Shown piece by piece: positions 12,611-19,823 of a stretch of DNA of 27,995 nt (positions are counted from its first letter, which is position 1; each line of letters begins with the position of its first letter). The position numbers and the translations under genes were made by a program. Source of the stretch: a virus. Location: the IMG/VR virus record IMGVR_UViG_3300043449_001408, positions 1 through 27,995 of that record. One strand, 5' to 3'. Under the pieces are notes generated by a model. It saw nothing but the letters and a program-made list of their open reading frames with translations, was not told the DNA's origin and searched no databases.

Positions 12611-12640
12611 AATGCCCTCCAAAAAAGGGCATTTTTTTTT
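12611..12640 (+). terminator. Rho-independent terminator ending the amidoligase operon
   Basis: AATGCCC (12611-12617) pairs with GGGCATT (12627-12633) around a 9-base loop, followed by a continuous T run to 12640. It ends the transcript that began at the 9433 promoter. Confidence 0.9.
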
Positions 12641-12702
12641 GCTATGGCTAATAAAAAGTTAGTCAATGGTATGATTGTGATAAAAATTAAGTCGTAATTA
12701 AT

Positions 12703-12720
12703 AACTTAAATTTAAGTTTG
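12703..12720 (+). promoter_or_regulatory. Palindromic operator overlapping a -7 box
   Basis: AACTTAAATTTAAGTT (12703-12718) is a perfect 16-base palindrome. It overlaps TAAGTTTG (12713-12720), an exact match to the Bacteroidota -7 consensus TAnnTTTG. No good -33 element is seen at the usual spacing. The ATG at 12734 lies 13 bases beyond. A dimeric repressor bound here would block the 12734-14941 operon; the repressor is not identified. Confidence 0.5.
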
Positions 12721-12733
12721 TAAAAAATTATTT

Positions 12734-12970
12734 ATGGAGCCAGTTAGTCCGCCTATTAAGGTAAGGGTAAAATCGCCACTTTTTGAGTGCTTGAGTAAAA
12801 TGACGGTAGGTCAATTCGTTGACGTTGAATGTGATGACGACCACAGAATTATTGGGAATCTGTTGTCAGCCAAGATAAGTATTTGGAAAAAGGAGAACAA
12901 GTTGGAAGGTACTTATACTCGTAAGGTAAATGCCGACAAAACCCTCGTAAGGGTTACAAGAATTGATTAG
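12734..12970 (+). CDS. Small unknown phage protein
   Basis: The 78-residue protein contains VKSPLFECLSKMTVGQFVDV then a central helix with S/A-K (LLSAKISIWKKENK) and an end TYTRKVNADKTLVRVTRID. The order (P-L/F-x4-M-x-VG strand, helix, T-R-K-V strand, R-V-x-R-I end) resembles a common type of small phage protein whose N-terminus reads P-F-E-K-M-x-VGDSF, of unknown function. It is the first gene after the palindromic operator. Confidence 0.5.
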   Translation: MEPVSPPIKVRVKSPLFECLSKMTVGQFVDVECDDDHRIIGNLLSAKISIWKKENKLEGTYTRKVNADKTLVRVTRID

Positions 12971-13001
12971 TTGAATATTTTTTTAAGCAACAAAAACATC
13001 A

Positions 13002-13619
13002 ATGGAAGCAAAATTGGTAAAAATTTCGGCTATAAGACCGAATCCAGAGAACCCAAGAACTATCAAAAATAGCAAGTTCTACAAGTTGGTCAATTCAATA
13101 AAGCAGTTCCCTCAAATGATGGAATTAAGACCGATCGTTGTCAATAGCAATATGGTGGTGCTTGGCGGTAATATGCGGTTAAAGGCTTGTAAAGAGGCTG
13201 GTATGACTGAGGTTCCTGTGGTTGTAGCGGAGAATTTGACTCCAGAGCAACAGCAGGAGTTTATTATCAAAGACAATGTAAGTTTCGGTGATTGGGATGC
13301 AGAAATGCTCGCCAACGAATGGGATTTAAATAAACTTTTAGATTGGGGACTTGGTGCTACCGATTTGGCTATCAAGGAGATAGAGGAGATGCGGGATGAG
13401 GAGGAAGATGATGAGGATTGTATTTATCCGATTGCTCCAAGAATGTCGGAAAAGCACGATTACGTTATGATAGTTGCAGATAATGAAATAGAATACTCCT
13501 ACCTAAAAACTTTTTTCGGATTGTCAGACCAGAAGGATTACAAAAGCACCAAAGTAGGTCAAGGAAGGGTGGTAACATTTGAGGAGTTCAAAAAAATTGT
13601 AGATGAAAGAAATAGTTAA
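13002..13619 (+). CDS. ParB/Srx-fold N-terminal domain protein
   Basis: The 205-residue protein has a ParB-like domain in the first 95 residues: VKISAIRPNPENPRTIKNSK, then LRPIVVNSNMVVLGGNMRLK with the GGNMR motif (G-x-x-R) and ACKEAGMTEVPVVVAENLTP. An acidic linker (EEMRDEEEDDEDC) separates a C-terminal domain (HDYVMIVADNEIEYSYLKTF...GQGRVVTFEEFKKI). There is no methyltransferase domain, although phage ParB domains are often fused to one. It overlaps a glycosyltransferase-like gene by 17 bases, so a role in DNA modification or nucleotide handling is more likely than partitioning. Confidence 0.75.
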   Translation: MEAKLVKISAIRPNPENPRTIKNSKFYKLVNSIKQFPQMMELRPIVVNSNMVVLGGNMRLKACKEAGMTEVPVVVAENLTPEQQQEFIIKDNVSFGDWDAEMLANEWDLNKLLDWGLGATDLAIKEIEEMRDEEEDDEDCIYPIAPRMSEKHDYVMIVADNEIEYSYLKTFFGLSDQKDYKSTKVGQGRVVTFEEFKKIVDERNS

Positions 13620-14358
13620 ACTAATTATTTTGTCGCATAAGAGAGCGAACAAGGTGGACACCCTTGAAACTATCAGCAATTGCTCTTTATGTATTCCAGA
13701 GAGTCAAGTTGCTGATTACGAAAAATACAATCAAGGTGTTGAGATGATAGTTCATCCCGATACGATTAAGGGGTTAAGTGCTAAGATGAGGTGGGTACAC
13801 GAAAGATATCCTAATTGTGTAATGCTTGATGACGACTTGAATAGAATGAGCAGAACTTTTGTGGATAAGGAGTTTGATGAAAAGGTAAAGGTGGATAGGG
13901 ATACTGCTTATGATGTAATACAGAGTACCGCTTTTACTGCGAGGGAGGCAGGATGTAAAATGTTTGGATTTAGCAATTCAGCAAGACCAGTGGACTATAC
14001 CCCTATGAAGCCTTACAAACTTACTGGATTTGCAATTGGAGGCAGTATGGGTTTTTTTGAAGGCTTTAAAATGCTTTTGCCAGATGAGTGCGTATCTGCT
14101 TGTGATTTTTTCGTTTCTGGCTTGTGCGCTCATTTTCACAGACGGTGTTTCATAAATACGAGATATGCCTTTACCAGCAAGGAGGGTACGTTTGTATCAA
14201 CTGGGGGTATGTCGGAGCATAGAACTATGGAAACAGAGAAAAGGGATTACTACCTTCTGAAGGAGTATTTTGGTTCTGTAATAAAAAGAAAAAAGTCAAC
14301 AAGTATGAGGAAGACGTTGGCTAATGAATATGAACGAATTTTAAGCATACCGTTTTAA
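13603..14358 (+). CDS. GT-A-fold glycosyltransferase-like protein
   Basis: The protein has 251 residues. The N-terminus reads like a nucleotide-sugar-binding Rossmann strand (KLIILSHKRANKVDTLETI), followed by CIPESQVADYEKYN, IKGLSAKMRWVHERYPNCV and the probable metal-binding motif LDDDLN (75-80), the equivalent of D-x-D. A central GGSMGFFEGFKMLLP and late HRRCF...STGGMSEHRTM probably form the acceptor site. This layout resembles glycosyltransferases that accompany phage DNA base modification (TAGT type), but family membership is by eye only. Neighbours (ParB-like, methyltransferase, PIG-L, WbqC) support a sugar-building pathway. Confidence 0.65.
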   Translation: MKEIVKLIILSHKRANKVDTLETISNCSLCIPESQVADYEKYNQGVEMIVHPDTIKGLSAKMRWVHERYPNCVMLDDDLNRMSRTFVDKEFDEKVKVDRDTAYDVIQSTAFTAREAGCKMFGFSNSARPVDYTPMKPYKLTGFAIGGSMGFFEGFKMLLPDECVSACDFFVSGLCAHFHRRCFINTRYAFTSKEGTFVSTGGMSEHRTMETEKRDYYLLKEYFGSVIKRKKSTSMRKTLANEYERILSIPF

Positions 14359-14359
14359 T

Positions 14360-14941
14360 ATGAATAGCAAGCAATTTTATCAAAATAAGTTAGAAACTGA
14401 GACAAGTTCTATAAAGCAAGTTGGTTGGGATAACGTAGAAAAAGCCGTTAAAAGATACGAGGCTATTGCTGGTATGTTAGATCCGTCTTCTAAAGTAATC
14501 GTTGATTATGGATGTGGCAATGGTGTTTTTTCGGAGTACGTATATCCTCAACACAACTATATTGGATTGGATAGGTATGATGAATATATCCAGAAGGCTA
14601 AAAAGAATTACCCAATTATTAAGGACAGTTTTGATGTAACTGAAGGGACTGGTGTTATCCCAAAGTGTGATGAAGCGGTAGTTATAGGTGTTTGGACTTT
14701 GAGAGAGGAAGAAAATGATGCTATGTATTGGAGTGATGTAATGCTTCAGTTGACCTGTATGTTGCCATCAGTTAGTAAGGGAATTATCGTAAATGGATTT
14801 CATAACCAAGTAGGCTACAAGGACGGCAAGTTATTTTACCACGACTTGAATGCTTGGATTAAGTTCTTGAATTGGCTGAATGTAGGTGTTGAAATAAAGA
14901 TTTTTGAGAAGCACGAATTTATGATTAAAATCTTGAAATAA
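14360..14941 (+). CDS. SAM-dependent methyltransferase, class I
   Basis: The 193-residue protein has motif I VIVDYGCGNGVF (46-57), the SAM-binding strand-loop, followed by YIGLDRYDEYIQKAKKNYP (acidic residue binding the SAM ribose at D-R) and an AVVIGVWTLREEEND strand at motif IV. There is no DPPY/NPPY amino-methyltransferase motif and no PCQ cytosine-methyltransferase motif, so a DNA base is not the obvious target. A small molecule, sugar or protein is more likely. It starts one base after the glycosyltransferase-like stop. Confidence 0.75.
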   Translation: MNSKQFYQNKLETETSSIKQVGWDNVEKAVKRYEAIAGMLDPSSKVIVDYGCGNGVFSEYVYPQHNYIGLDRYDEYIQKAKKNYPIIKDSFDVTEGTGVIPKCDEAVVIGVWTLREEENDAMYWSDVMLQLTCMLPSVSKGIIVNGFHNQVGYKDGKLFYHDLNAWIKFLNWLNVGVEIKIFEKHEFMIKILK

Positions 14942-14975
14942 ATTTTTATTAATCAATATTATTTGGTATATTTAC
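14941..14975 (+). promoter_or_regulatory. Promoter for the late (deacetylase to tail) operon
   Basis: AATTTTTATT at 14941-14950 and TATATTTAC at 14967-14975, the same offset and nearly the same bases as the early promoter at 2824. It begins on the last base of the methyltransferase stop codon. The ATG at 14999 is 24 bases beyond. Confidence 0.75.
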
Positions 14976-14998
14976 AAGAACAACAAAATACCAAATTT

Positions 14999-15619
14999 AT
15001 GAGCAATTACAATCTGCAAACAGTTGGAGGACACAGTTTTTACACGGTAGCCAGTGCTATCCAAAAATATGTTAGGCGAGGGGATGAGCATAAGGCTTTG
15101 TATTGGTTTAGTGAGTTGTTTATCAGTGGTTTTGATGCTTATGCTTGGAAACGGATCAAGGTGATGGTGTCTGAGGATATTGGTTTGGCTAACCCAGATT
15201 TGCCAGCACAAATTCATTCACTCCACCAAACTTATTTGGAGATGAAAAAGGAAAAAAACAAGCATTCTCCAGAAAAACTACCCTTCATTCACGCGGTTTT
15301 GTTACTTGTTCGGAGTCCAAAATCAAGAATTGTTGACAATTTACTTTGCCAGTATTTTGACCTGCGGGAAAATTTAGAGGTCCCAGCCTTTGATGATTAT
15401 GTTTATTGTCTTCACACCATTGAGGGCAAGAAAAAGGGCAGAGGTAATCGGCATTTTTACGAGGATGCAGCCAAAATAACAAACGATATTATGCCAGAGG
15501 AGTATGAAGTTCGGGATAGGGTTGCATCTCAATATTACAAGCGTGATGCAGACAAGAAAAGTAGCCAGCAGGAACCCATACAGCAGAAACCACCAAAAGC
15601 AGCAGAATTATTTGATTGA
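14999..15619 (+). CDS. Orphan RarA/MgsA C-terminal-domain protein without ATPase
   Basis: The protein has 206 residues from the ATG at 14999; an upstream ATG at 14963 would read through the promoter box. Residues 14-80 match the C-terminal tetramerisation region of the RarA/MgsA AAA+ family: SAIQKYVRRGDEHKALYWFS, then KRIKVMVSEDIGLANPDLPA, with the diagnostic SEDIGLANP (58-66). No Walker A or B motif is present. The second half carries CLHTIEGKKKGRGNRHFYED and a Gln/Lys-rich tail ending AAELFD, which loosely resembles a clamp-binding peptide. It could poison or replace the oligomerisation part of host RarA, or act with phage DNA ends. Confidence 0.75.
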   Translation: MSNYNLQTVGGHSFYTVASAIQKYVRRGDEHKALYWFSELFISGFDAYAWKRIKVMVSEDIGLANPDLPAQIHSLHQTYLEMKKEKNKHSPEKLPFIHAVLLLVRSPKSRIVDNLLCQYFDLRENLEVPAFDDYVYCLHTIEGKKKGRGNRHFYEDAAKITNDIMPEEYEVRDRVASQYYKRDADKKSSQQEPIQQKPPKAAELFD

Positions 15620-16278
15620 TGCGAAATAAGGAAAAACTTTTAGTCGTCATTGCTCATCCAGACGATGAAGTACTTGGTTGTGCTGGATTACTCTTGCACA
15701 ATCATTTTATTGGGGGCGAAAATTACGTCCTGTATTTAAACAATGGTTGTCATTATAGGAGGGATTTTGAAGAATCTGTAATTAGGGAGCAGATAGATGA
15801 AGTAAGTAAGTTGCTCCATTTCAAACCGATAGTAGAAAAATTCAAGACGGGAGAATTTGATACTTACCCTCAAAGGGTTGTAAATGATATAGTTAAAAGT
15901 CACATATTGGACATAAAGCCGACAACAGTAGTAACCCACATATCCAACGACTTGCATAAGGACCATAGAATCGTAAATGACGCAGTAAAAGTGGCTTGCA
16001 GATTTGTTTCAAAATCACCTGTACGGAATTTTTATGAAATGCCCGTAATAAGCAGTAGTGAAATTAATCCGAACTTCAATTTTAGTCCTAATTTGTTTTT
16101 GGATATAACCCCCTACATAGAGAAGAAGATGGAGGCTATGGAAAAATATGTCTTTGAGGTAGAGAGTATGGAGGAGTTGAGGGGTGCAAAGGGGATAGAG
16201 GGTTGGGCAATATTTTATGGTATGCACATAGGCGTTAAGTACGCAGAAGCCTTTAAAGTAATAAGGGGTGTGATATGA
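15619..16278 (+). CDS. PIG-L/LmbE-family deacetylase
   Basis: The 219-residue protein starts at the ATG overlapping the previous stop (TGATG; a TTG three bases earlier is less likely). The zinc motif is AHPDDE (12-17) near the N-terminus, and a later THISNDLHKDHR supplies the third zinc ligand and catalytic histidine region. The family removes N-acetyl groups from GlcNAc-type sugars or sugar conjugates. A secreted form is unlikely because no signal peptide is present. Isoleucine is mostly coded by ATA, unlike most genes in the window. It overlaps the WbqC-like gene by four bases (ATGA), so the two products should work together. Confidence 0.88.
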   Translation: MRNKEKLLVVIAHPDDEVLGCAGLLLHNHFIGGENYVLYLNNGCHYRRDFEESVIREQIDEVSKLLHFKPIVEKFKTGEFDTYPQRVVNDIVKSHILDIKPTTVVTHISNDLHKDHRIVNDAVKVACRFVSKSPVRNFYEMPVISSSEINPNFNFSPNLFLDITPYIEKKMEAMEKYVFEVESMEELRGAKGIEGWAIFYGMHIGVKYAEAFKVIRGVI

Positions 16279-16913
16279 GAGTAATGATAAGCCAACCAAG
16301 GTATTTGCCAAGCGTAAGTTATTTGGAGAGGATAGCCAAAGCAGACATATTTATTGTTTTTGATACCGTTCAGCGAGTTCAAAGGGGTTACGAAAACAGA
16401 AATAAAATAAAAAATAAGGCAAACGGACAGGAGAAGTGGCTTACTATACCGATAAAGTCAGACAACAGATGCTTGATCAAAGACACGGTAATAGACGGTA
16501 TGGAGTGGCAGGATATACACAGAAACGCAGTAAGTCAATACTATCGGTGTAAGAATATAGACCATTACTACTCTACCTACCTGGCGAATATGCAAACCTT
16601 AGCGTACTCAAATGCCCTAACAGACGGACTAAAGTACCTGCTAACCCTATTCCATATCAAAACAGAAGTAGTATTAGCCAGCCAACTTACAGATATACCC
16701 AACGGAGGAAAAGAACAGTTAATAAACTTGACTAAAAAAGTAGGTGGAACTTCGTATCTTAGCGGTCCAACCTGTTTAGATTACGGACTAACGCACTCAT
16801 TCGTACAAGAGTATGGATTACAGTTAGAAATAGACGAGAATAAAAATTACGTCAATTGGCTTGAAATGATTAATGTTTTATTGAATAAAAATTACACTAT
16901 AAAAAATGGCTAA
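16275..16913 (+). CDS. WbqC-like family protein
   Basis: The 212-residue protein shows the WbqC pattern: SQPRYLPSVSYLERIAKADI (N-terminal Q-x-x-YLP and aromatic helix), FIVFDTVQRVQRGYENRNKI (D-x-x-Q...W/Y-x-NR), EKWLTIPIKSDN (WLT-x-P), and later GGTSYLSGPTCLDYG (YLSG-x-G-like segment). WbqC-like proteins occur in O-antigen and sugar gene clusters and probably act on activated amino-sugars; the precise reaction is not established. ATA codons dominate for isoleucine, as in the adjacent PIG-L gene. It overlaps the small terminase gene by eight bases. Confidence 0.85.
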   Translation: MRVMISQPRYLPSVSYLERIAKADIFIVFDTVQRVQRGYENRNKIKNKANGQEKWLTIPIKSDNRCLIKDTVIDGMEWQDIHRNAVSQYYRCKNIDHYYSTYLANMQTLAYSNALTDGLKYLLTLFHIKTEVVLASQLTDIPNGGKEQLINLTKKVGGTSYLSGPTCLDYGLTHSFVQEYGLQLEIDENKNYVNWLEMINVLLNKNYTIKNG

Positions 16914-17274
16914 AAAATCAGTCCACCGTTCCGTAGAAGTAAGACGGGAAAATAGAGAGAAAAGGAAGAAGGAGTTTTTAGAGGTGTTTAGCACAAAGGC
17001 AAACAACGTCCACCTAACTTGTAAGGCAATCGGCATTGAAAGAAATACCTATTACTGCTGGATGAGGGAGGATGAAAAGTTTAGAGAGCAAGTGGAAGCA
17101 ATGGAGGAGTCGGACATAGATGCGGCAGAAACTGCTTTGAAACGCCAGATATTAGACGGGAACACTACTGCTATCATATTTTACCTAAAGACGAAGGGAA
17201 AGTCAAGAGGTTATGTAGAGCGGCAGGAAGTTACTGGTAAGGATGGTCTTGAAATAGTAATTAAGGAAATTTGA
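16906..17274 (+). CDS. terS: Terminase small subunit
   Basis: The 122-residue protein has a basic N-terminus, then a HTH (VHLTCKAIGIERNTYYCWMR: A-x-x-xGI-R-x-T-x-Y-W, residues about 36-55), then E-KFREQVEAMEESDIDAAETA and LKRQILDGNTTAIIFYLKTK, ending GYVERQEVTGKDGLEIVIKE. This order is standard for phage small terminase subunits that bind the packaging site. It is followed directly by an HNH gene and the large terminase. Confidence 0.85.
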   Translation: MAKKSVHRSVEVRRENREKRKKEFLEVFSTKANNVHLTCKAIGIERNTYYCWMREDEKFREQVEAMEESDIDAAETALKRQILDGNTTAIIFYLKTKGKSRGYVERQEVTGKDGLEIVIKEI

Positions 17275-17531
17275 AAAAGCATACTAAAATTTATCTCAAG
17301 TGGTTTGGCTACGGACCAGAGGACTGGATTCCCTGCGAAATATGTGAAAGGAAATGCGTTGACATTCATCATATAGATGCAAGAGGTATGGGTGGTAGCA
17401 AGGAAAAGGACACGATAGAAAACTTAATGGGATTGTGTAGGGAGTGCCACGAATTGTACGGTGATGTGAAAGAGGCTAAAGAAGATCTGAAAAAAATACA
17501 CTCCCTAAGGATGGAGATTAGGAAAAGATGA
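17271..17531 (+). CDS. HNH endonuclease of the packaging module
   Basis: The 86-residue protein contains CEICERKCVDIHHIDARGMG, then GS-KEKDTIENLMGLCRECHE with LYG. This gives two C-x-x-C zinc knuckles and the HH...N...H catalytic core (HNH). The start is a TTG that overlaps the stop of the small terminase (TTGA at 17271-17274), so reinitiation is expected. HNH proteins next to terminases are known to take part in cleavage at cos-type packaging sites in some phages. It overlaps the large terminase by four bases (ATGA). Confidence 0.85.
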   Translation: MKKHTKIYLKWFGYGPEDWIPCEICERKCVDIHHIDARGMGGSKEKDTIENLMGLCRECHELYGDVKEAKEDLKKIHSLRMEIRKR

Positions 17532-18811
17532 GGGAAGTCATTGAAATAGAAGTACCTAAATACCATTCCTCTCAGCAGGACATTGTCCGCAACTGCAAAA
17601 GATTTAATGTGGTCGCCTGTGGTCGTAGGTTCGGAAAGACCGAAATGGCTAAAAGATTATTGCTTAACGACAAGGGCGATAATGGTGCATTGAAAGGGTA
17701 TCCCGTTGCTTATTTCGCACCGACCTATAAAATGCTAATGGAGGTATGGAGAGGTGTAAACGATAGTTATTACAAGGTAATAAAAGATAAGTCAGAGCAA
17801 GAAAAAAGGGTGCAACTGGTTACAGGAGGGAGTATTGAGTTTTGGTCTTTTGATTCTATTGATAGTGTAAGGGGACGTAAGTATAAAAGGGTAGTATTAG
17901 ACGAGTGCGCTATTGTTGGCTCCGATAAACTAAAAGACGGATGGGAGCAATCCATACGGGCATTACTTACCGACTATAAGGGAGACGCTTGGTTTCTATC
18001 CACCCCAAAGGGTAAGAAGCACTACTTCAAAACCCTATTTGATATGCCAGAAAAGGATGCCGATAATTGGGCGTCTTTTAAAATGCCTACGGTTTCTAAT
18101 CCCTTTATTGATCCAGTTGAGGTTGACGATGCCAAATCCTTGCTTCCATCGGTGGTTTATGCCCAAGAATATTTAGCCGAGTTTACAGATATGAAATCTG
18201 GCAACTTATTCGTGTATGCTTTTGATAGGTCTAAGCACGTGCCAGAGGTTCCCTATGGAATGGATAAAAGATACCCACTAATTATCTCATTTGACTTCAA
18301 CGTAAACCCAATGACGGCTATCGTCTGTCAACACGACTTACATTTTAGGTGGATTAGGATAATAGGGGAGTATAGGATGTTGAATAGTGATATTTATGCT
18401 TTGTGTGATAGGATCAAGTCGGATTGGGACACACGGCAGATATTGGTAACGGGGGATGCGGCAGGATGGGCAAGAAATGCAAGTTCACGCGGGCATCAGT
18501 CAATGTTTGATATCATTTCGGCTGAATTGAAACTGAATTGGTCCCAAATCAAAACACCGCGAGGAAAACCCCCTGGCTATGTATCCGAGAAAAGGAATTT
18601 AACTAATGCTTTGTTCGCTCGGCATCCCGACTTCACGCTTAGTAATTGCCCGTACTTAATAGAGGACATTGAGAACGTAGAAGATGACGGAACGGGGCAT
18701 ATGAATAAGACAAAAGATGGAACCAAATCACACTTGTTGGACTGCCTGTGCGATTACCTCTATTCTATGTGTAGGGATAGTGTTAAGATAAACTCTAAAC
18801 TGTTTGGCTAA
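17528..18811 (+). CDS. terL: Terminase large subunit
   Basis: The 427-residue protein is the ATP-driven DNA packaging motor and nuclease. The ATPase domain has Walker A GRRFGKT (32-38), Walker B VVLDE (D125, E126) and the coupling motif LSTPKGKKHYF. The C-terminal RNase H-like nuclease has candidate metal-binding aspartates D256 (ISFDFNVNP), D310 (VTGDAAGW) and D405 (HLLDCLCDYLYS). The overlap with the HNH gene (ATGA) and the 8-base overlap with the next gene show a compact packaging operon. Portal and capsid genes, which usually follow, are not here. Confidence 0.95.
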   Translation: MREVIEIEVPKYHSSQQDIVRNCKRFNVVACGRRFGKTEMAKRLLLNDKGDNGALKGYPVAYFAPTYKMLMEVWRGVNDSYYKVIKDKSEQEKRVQLVTGGSIEFWSFDSIDSVRGRKYKRVVLDECAIVGSDKLKDGWEQSIRALLTDYKGDAWFLSTPKGKKHYFKTLFDMPEKDADNWASFKMPTVSNPFIDPVEVDDAKSLLPSVVYAQEYLAEFTDMKSGNLFVYAFDRSKHVPEVPYGMDKRYPLIISFDFNVNPMTAIVCQHDLHFRWIRIIGEYRMLNSDIYALCDRIKSDWDTRQILVTGDAAGWARNASSRGHQSMFDIISAELKLNWSQIKTPRGKPPGYVSEKRNLTNALFARHPDFTLSNCPYLIEDIENVEDDGTGHMNKTKDGTKSHLLDCLCDYLYSMCRDSVKINSKLFG

Positions 18812-19070
18812 GAATACTTACATAGTACGAGTTTATTTGGAAAATGGCTTAAAGAGGTATTTCAACACAATCGTTGTATTAGGAGAAAGGCAGTGTAGTT
18901 TATCCTCTGACAGAAAGGAATGTATGAAATACACAGAAAAGGAAATAGATGAGGTCAAGCGAGTTATTGAAGAACGTAGAAAAGTGCTGAAGATAGTTGG
19001 CTTTGAGGTACAAGGGAAGTATGAGAAGTATAGCGATGAATGGTATTGGAATCAATTAATGGGTAAATAA
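18804..19070 (+). CDS. Small protein between terminase and tail genes, unknown
   Basis: The 88-residue protein starts with a TTG (18804) inside the end of the large terminase gene; the encoded start MAKNTYIVRVYLENGLKRYF looks like a natural N-terminus. It is basic in the middle (ERRKVLKIVGFEVQGKYEKY) with an aromatic end (SDEWYWNQLMGK). No family was recognised. It is placed where a head-tail connector gene is common, but it is too short to say more. Confidence 0.55.
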   Translation: MAKNTYIVRVYLENGLKRYFNTIVVLGERQCSLSSDRKECMKYTEKEIDEVKRVIEERRKVLKIVGFEVQGKYEKYSDEWYWNQLMGK

Positions 19071-19071
19071 T

Positions 19072-19629
19072 ATGTGGAAACTAAAAGAAAAAACGGAGGA
19101 AGCCTTGGTGTACGAGAACACCAATACAGGCGAGCAGGTAAGGTGCGGTCGCATTTACACGCACAACGAACTCGGTGTGTTCTATGCCTTTGACAACATT
19201 CTCCAGATGCCCTTTCAACGCAAGTTTCTCTTTGACCTTGCCCAACAAATGGAGAAGATAGGTATTGAGAAAGAGGAACTTATAGACAGAATGGGTAAAA
19301 TTCAAGAACTCTGTAAGGACAAAAAGGAGGGGTTTGAATTAGATATTTACGCTATTGCCAAGGGTGTAGAGCAGACGGCTAAAGACCACTGGGACTTTGA
19401 GAAAACTGCTTTATTGGTTACAACCCTTGTAGTGATACAAGAAGGGGAGTCAATTGGTTACTTTGACCAAGCACAGTCGGTACGCAAGTTAGACCTTTGG
19501 AAAAAAGATAAAGATATGCTCGGTTTTTTTTTGAGCGTGGTTTCCAACTTGTGCAGTCCGTTGAGCAAGTCCTTCGGAGCATTTACCCAAATGTCTTCTC
19601 CGAACCAACTCCCACGCAAGGAAAACTGA
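19072..19629 (+). CDS. Tail assembly chaperone, short form (gpG-like)
   Basis: The 185-residue soluble helical protein (LFDLAQQMEKIGIEKEELID; DIYAIAKGVEQTAKDHWDFE) lies directly upstream of the tape measure, the standard place of tail assembly chaperones. Near its end it contains GGT TTT TTT TTG (19522-19533), a -1 slippery sequence. The zero-frame end after that point (residues 154-185) is Ser/Pro-rich, with no evident fold. The -1 frame continues open to 19802, giving a 243-residue fusion. In siphophages the ratio of short to fused form guides tail-tube assembly on the tape measure. Confidence 0.75.
   Translation: MWKLKEKTEEALVYENTNTGEQVRCGRIYTHNELGVFYAFDNILQMPFQRKFLFDLAQQMEKIGIEKEELIDRMGKIQELCKDKKEGFELDIYAIAKGVEQTAKDHWDFEKTALLVTTLVVIQEGESIGYFDQAQSVRKLDLWKKDKDMLGFFLSVVSNLCSPLSKSFGAFTQMSSPNQLPRKEN
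19524..19533 (+). promoter_or_regulatory. Programmed -1 ribosomal frameshift site
   Basis: Nine consecutive T (19524-19532) read as GGT TTT TTT TTG in the chaperone frame. T-TTT-TTT is an ideal X-XXY-YYZ heptamer, and T-TTT-TTG is a second. A hairpin TTCGGAG (19573-19579) with CTCCGAA (19598-19604), containing an inner CATTT/AAATG stem, lies about 40 bases downstream. That is farther than usual for a stimulator. Confidence 0.7.
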
Positions 19630-19802
19630 CCGTGGAAACCACTTTCAAGTTAATCAATCTTAATAACGACAGGCTTCAAATGTTTATGAAGCAAGTCAGT
19701 AATAACTCGCTGATTGAGCGAGACCGACTGCTGGAGTACTCCGTAGGTTCGTTCTTTAATGAATTGTCTATCTTTTTGAAGCAGAGCAAAGAAAAACGCT
19801 AA
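19530..19802 (+). CDS. Tail assembly chaperone -1 frame extension (T part of G-T fusion)
   Basis: After the slip the -1 frame reads FERGFQLVQSVEQVLRSIYP and continues for 90 codons to TAA at 19800. The frame is open back to 19512. A separate start at GTG 19551 would give 83 residues but lacks a ribosome-binding site, so a fusion product is more likely. The segment is helical (LTVETTFKLINLNNDRLQMF; LLEYSVGSFFNELSIFLKQS) and basic at its end. It ends 21 bases before the tape measure start. Confidence 0.7.
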   Translation, partial: FERGFQLVQSVEQVLRSIYPNVFSEPTPTQGKLTVETTFKLINLNNDRLQMFMKQVSNNSLIERDRLLEYSVGSFFNELSIFLKQSKEKR

Positions 19803-19823
19803 CTTTGATAGAAATGTCGTATA

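Noticed and set aside
12644-12697. 17-residue ORF (MANKKLVNGMIVIKIKS) before the palindromic operator
   Set aside because: It is very short and starts four bases after a terminator; a leader peptide cannot be excluded, but nothing supports it.
13002-13619. Plasmid-type ParB partition protein
   Set aside because: No ParA partner, no parS-like repeats noticed, and the ParB domain is followed by an unrelated C-terminal domain and sugar-modifying genes.
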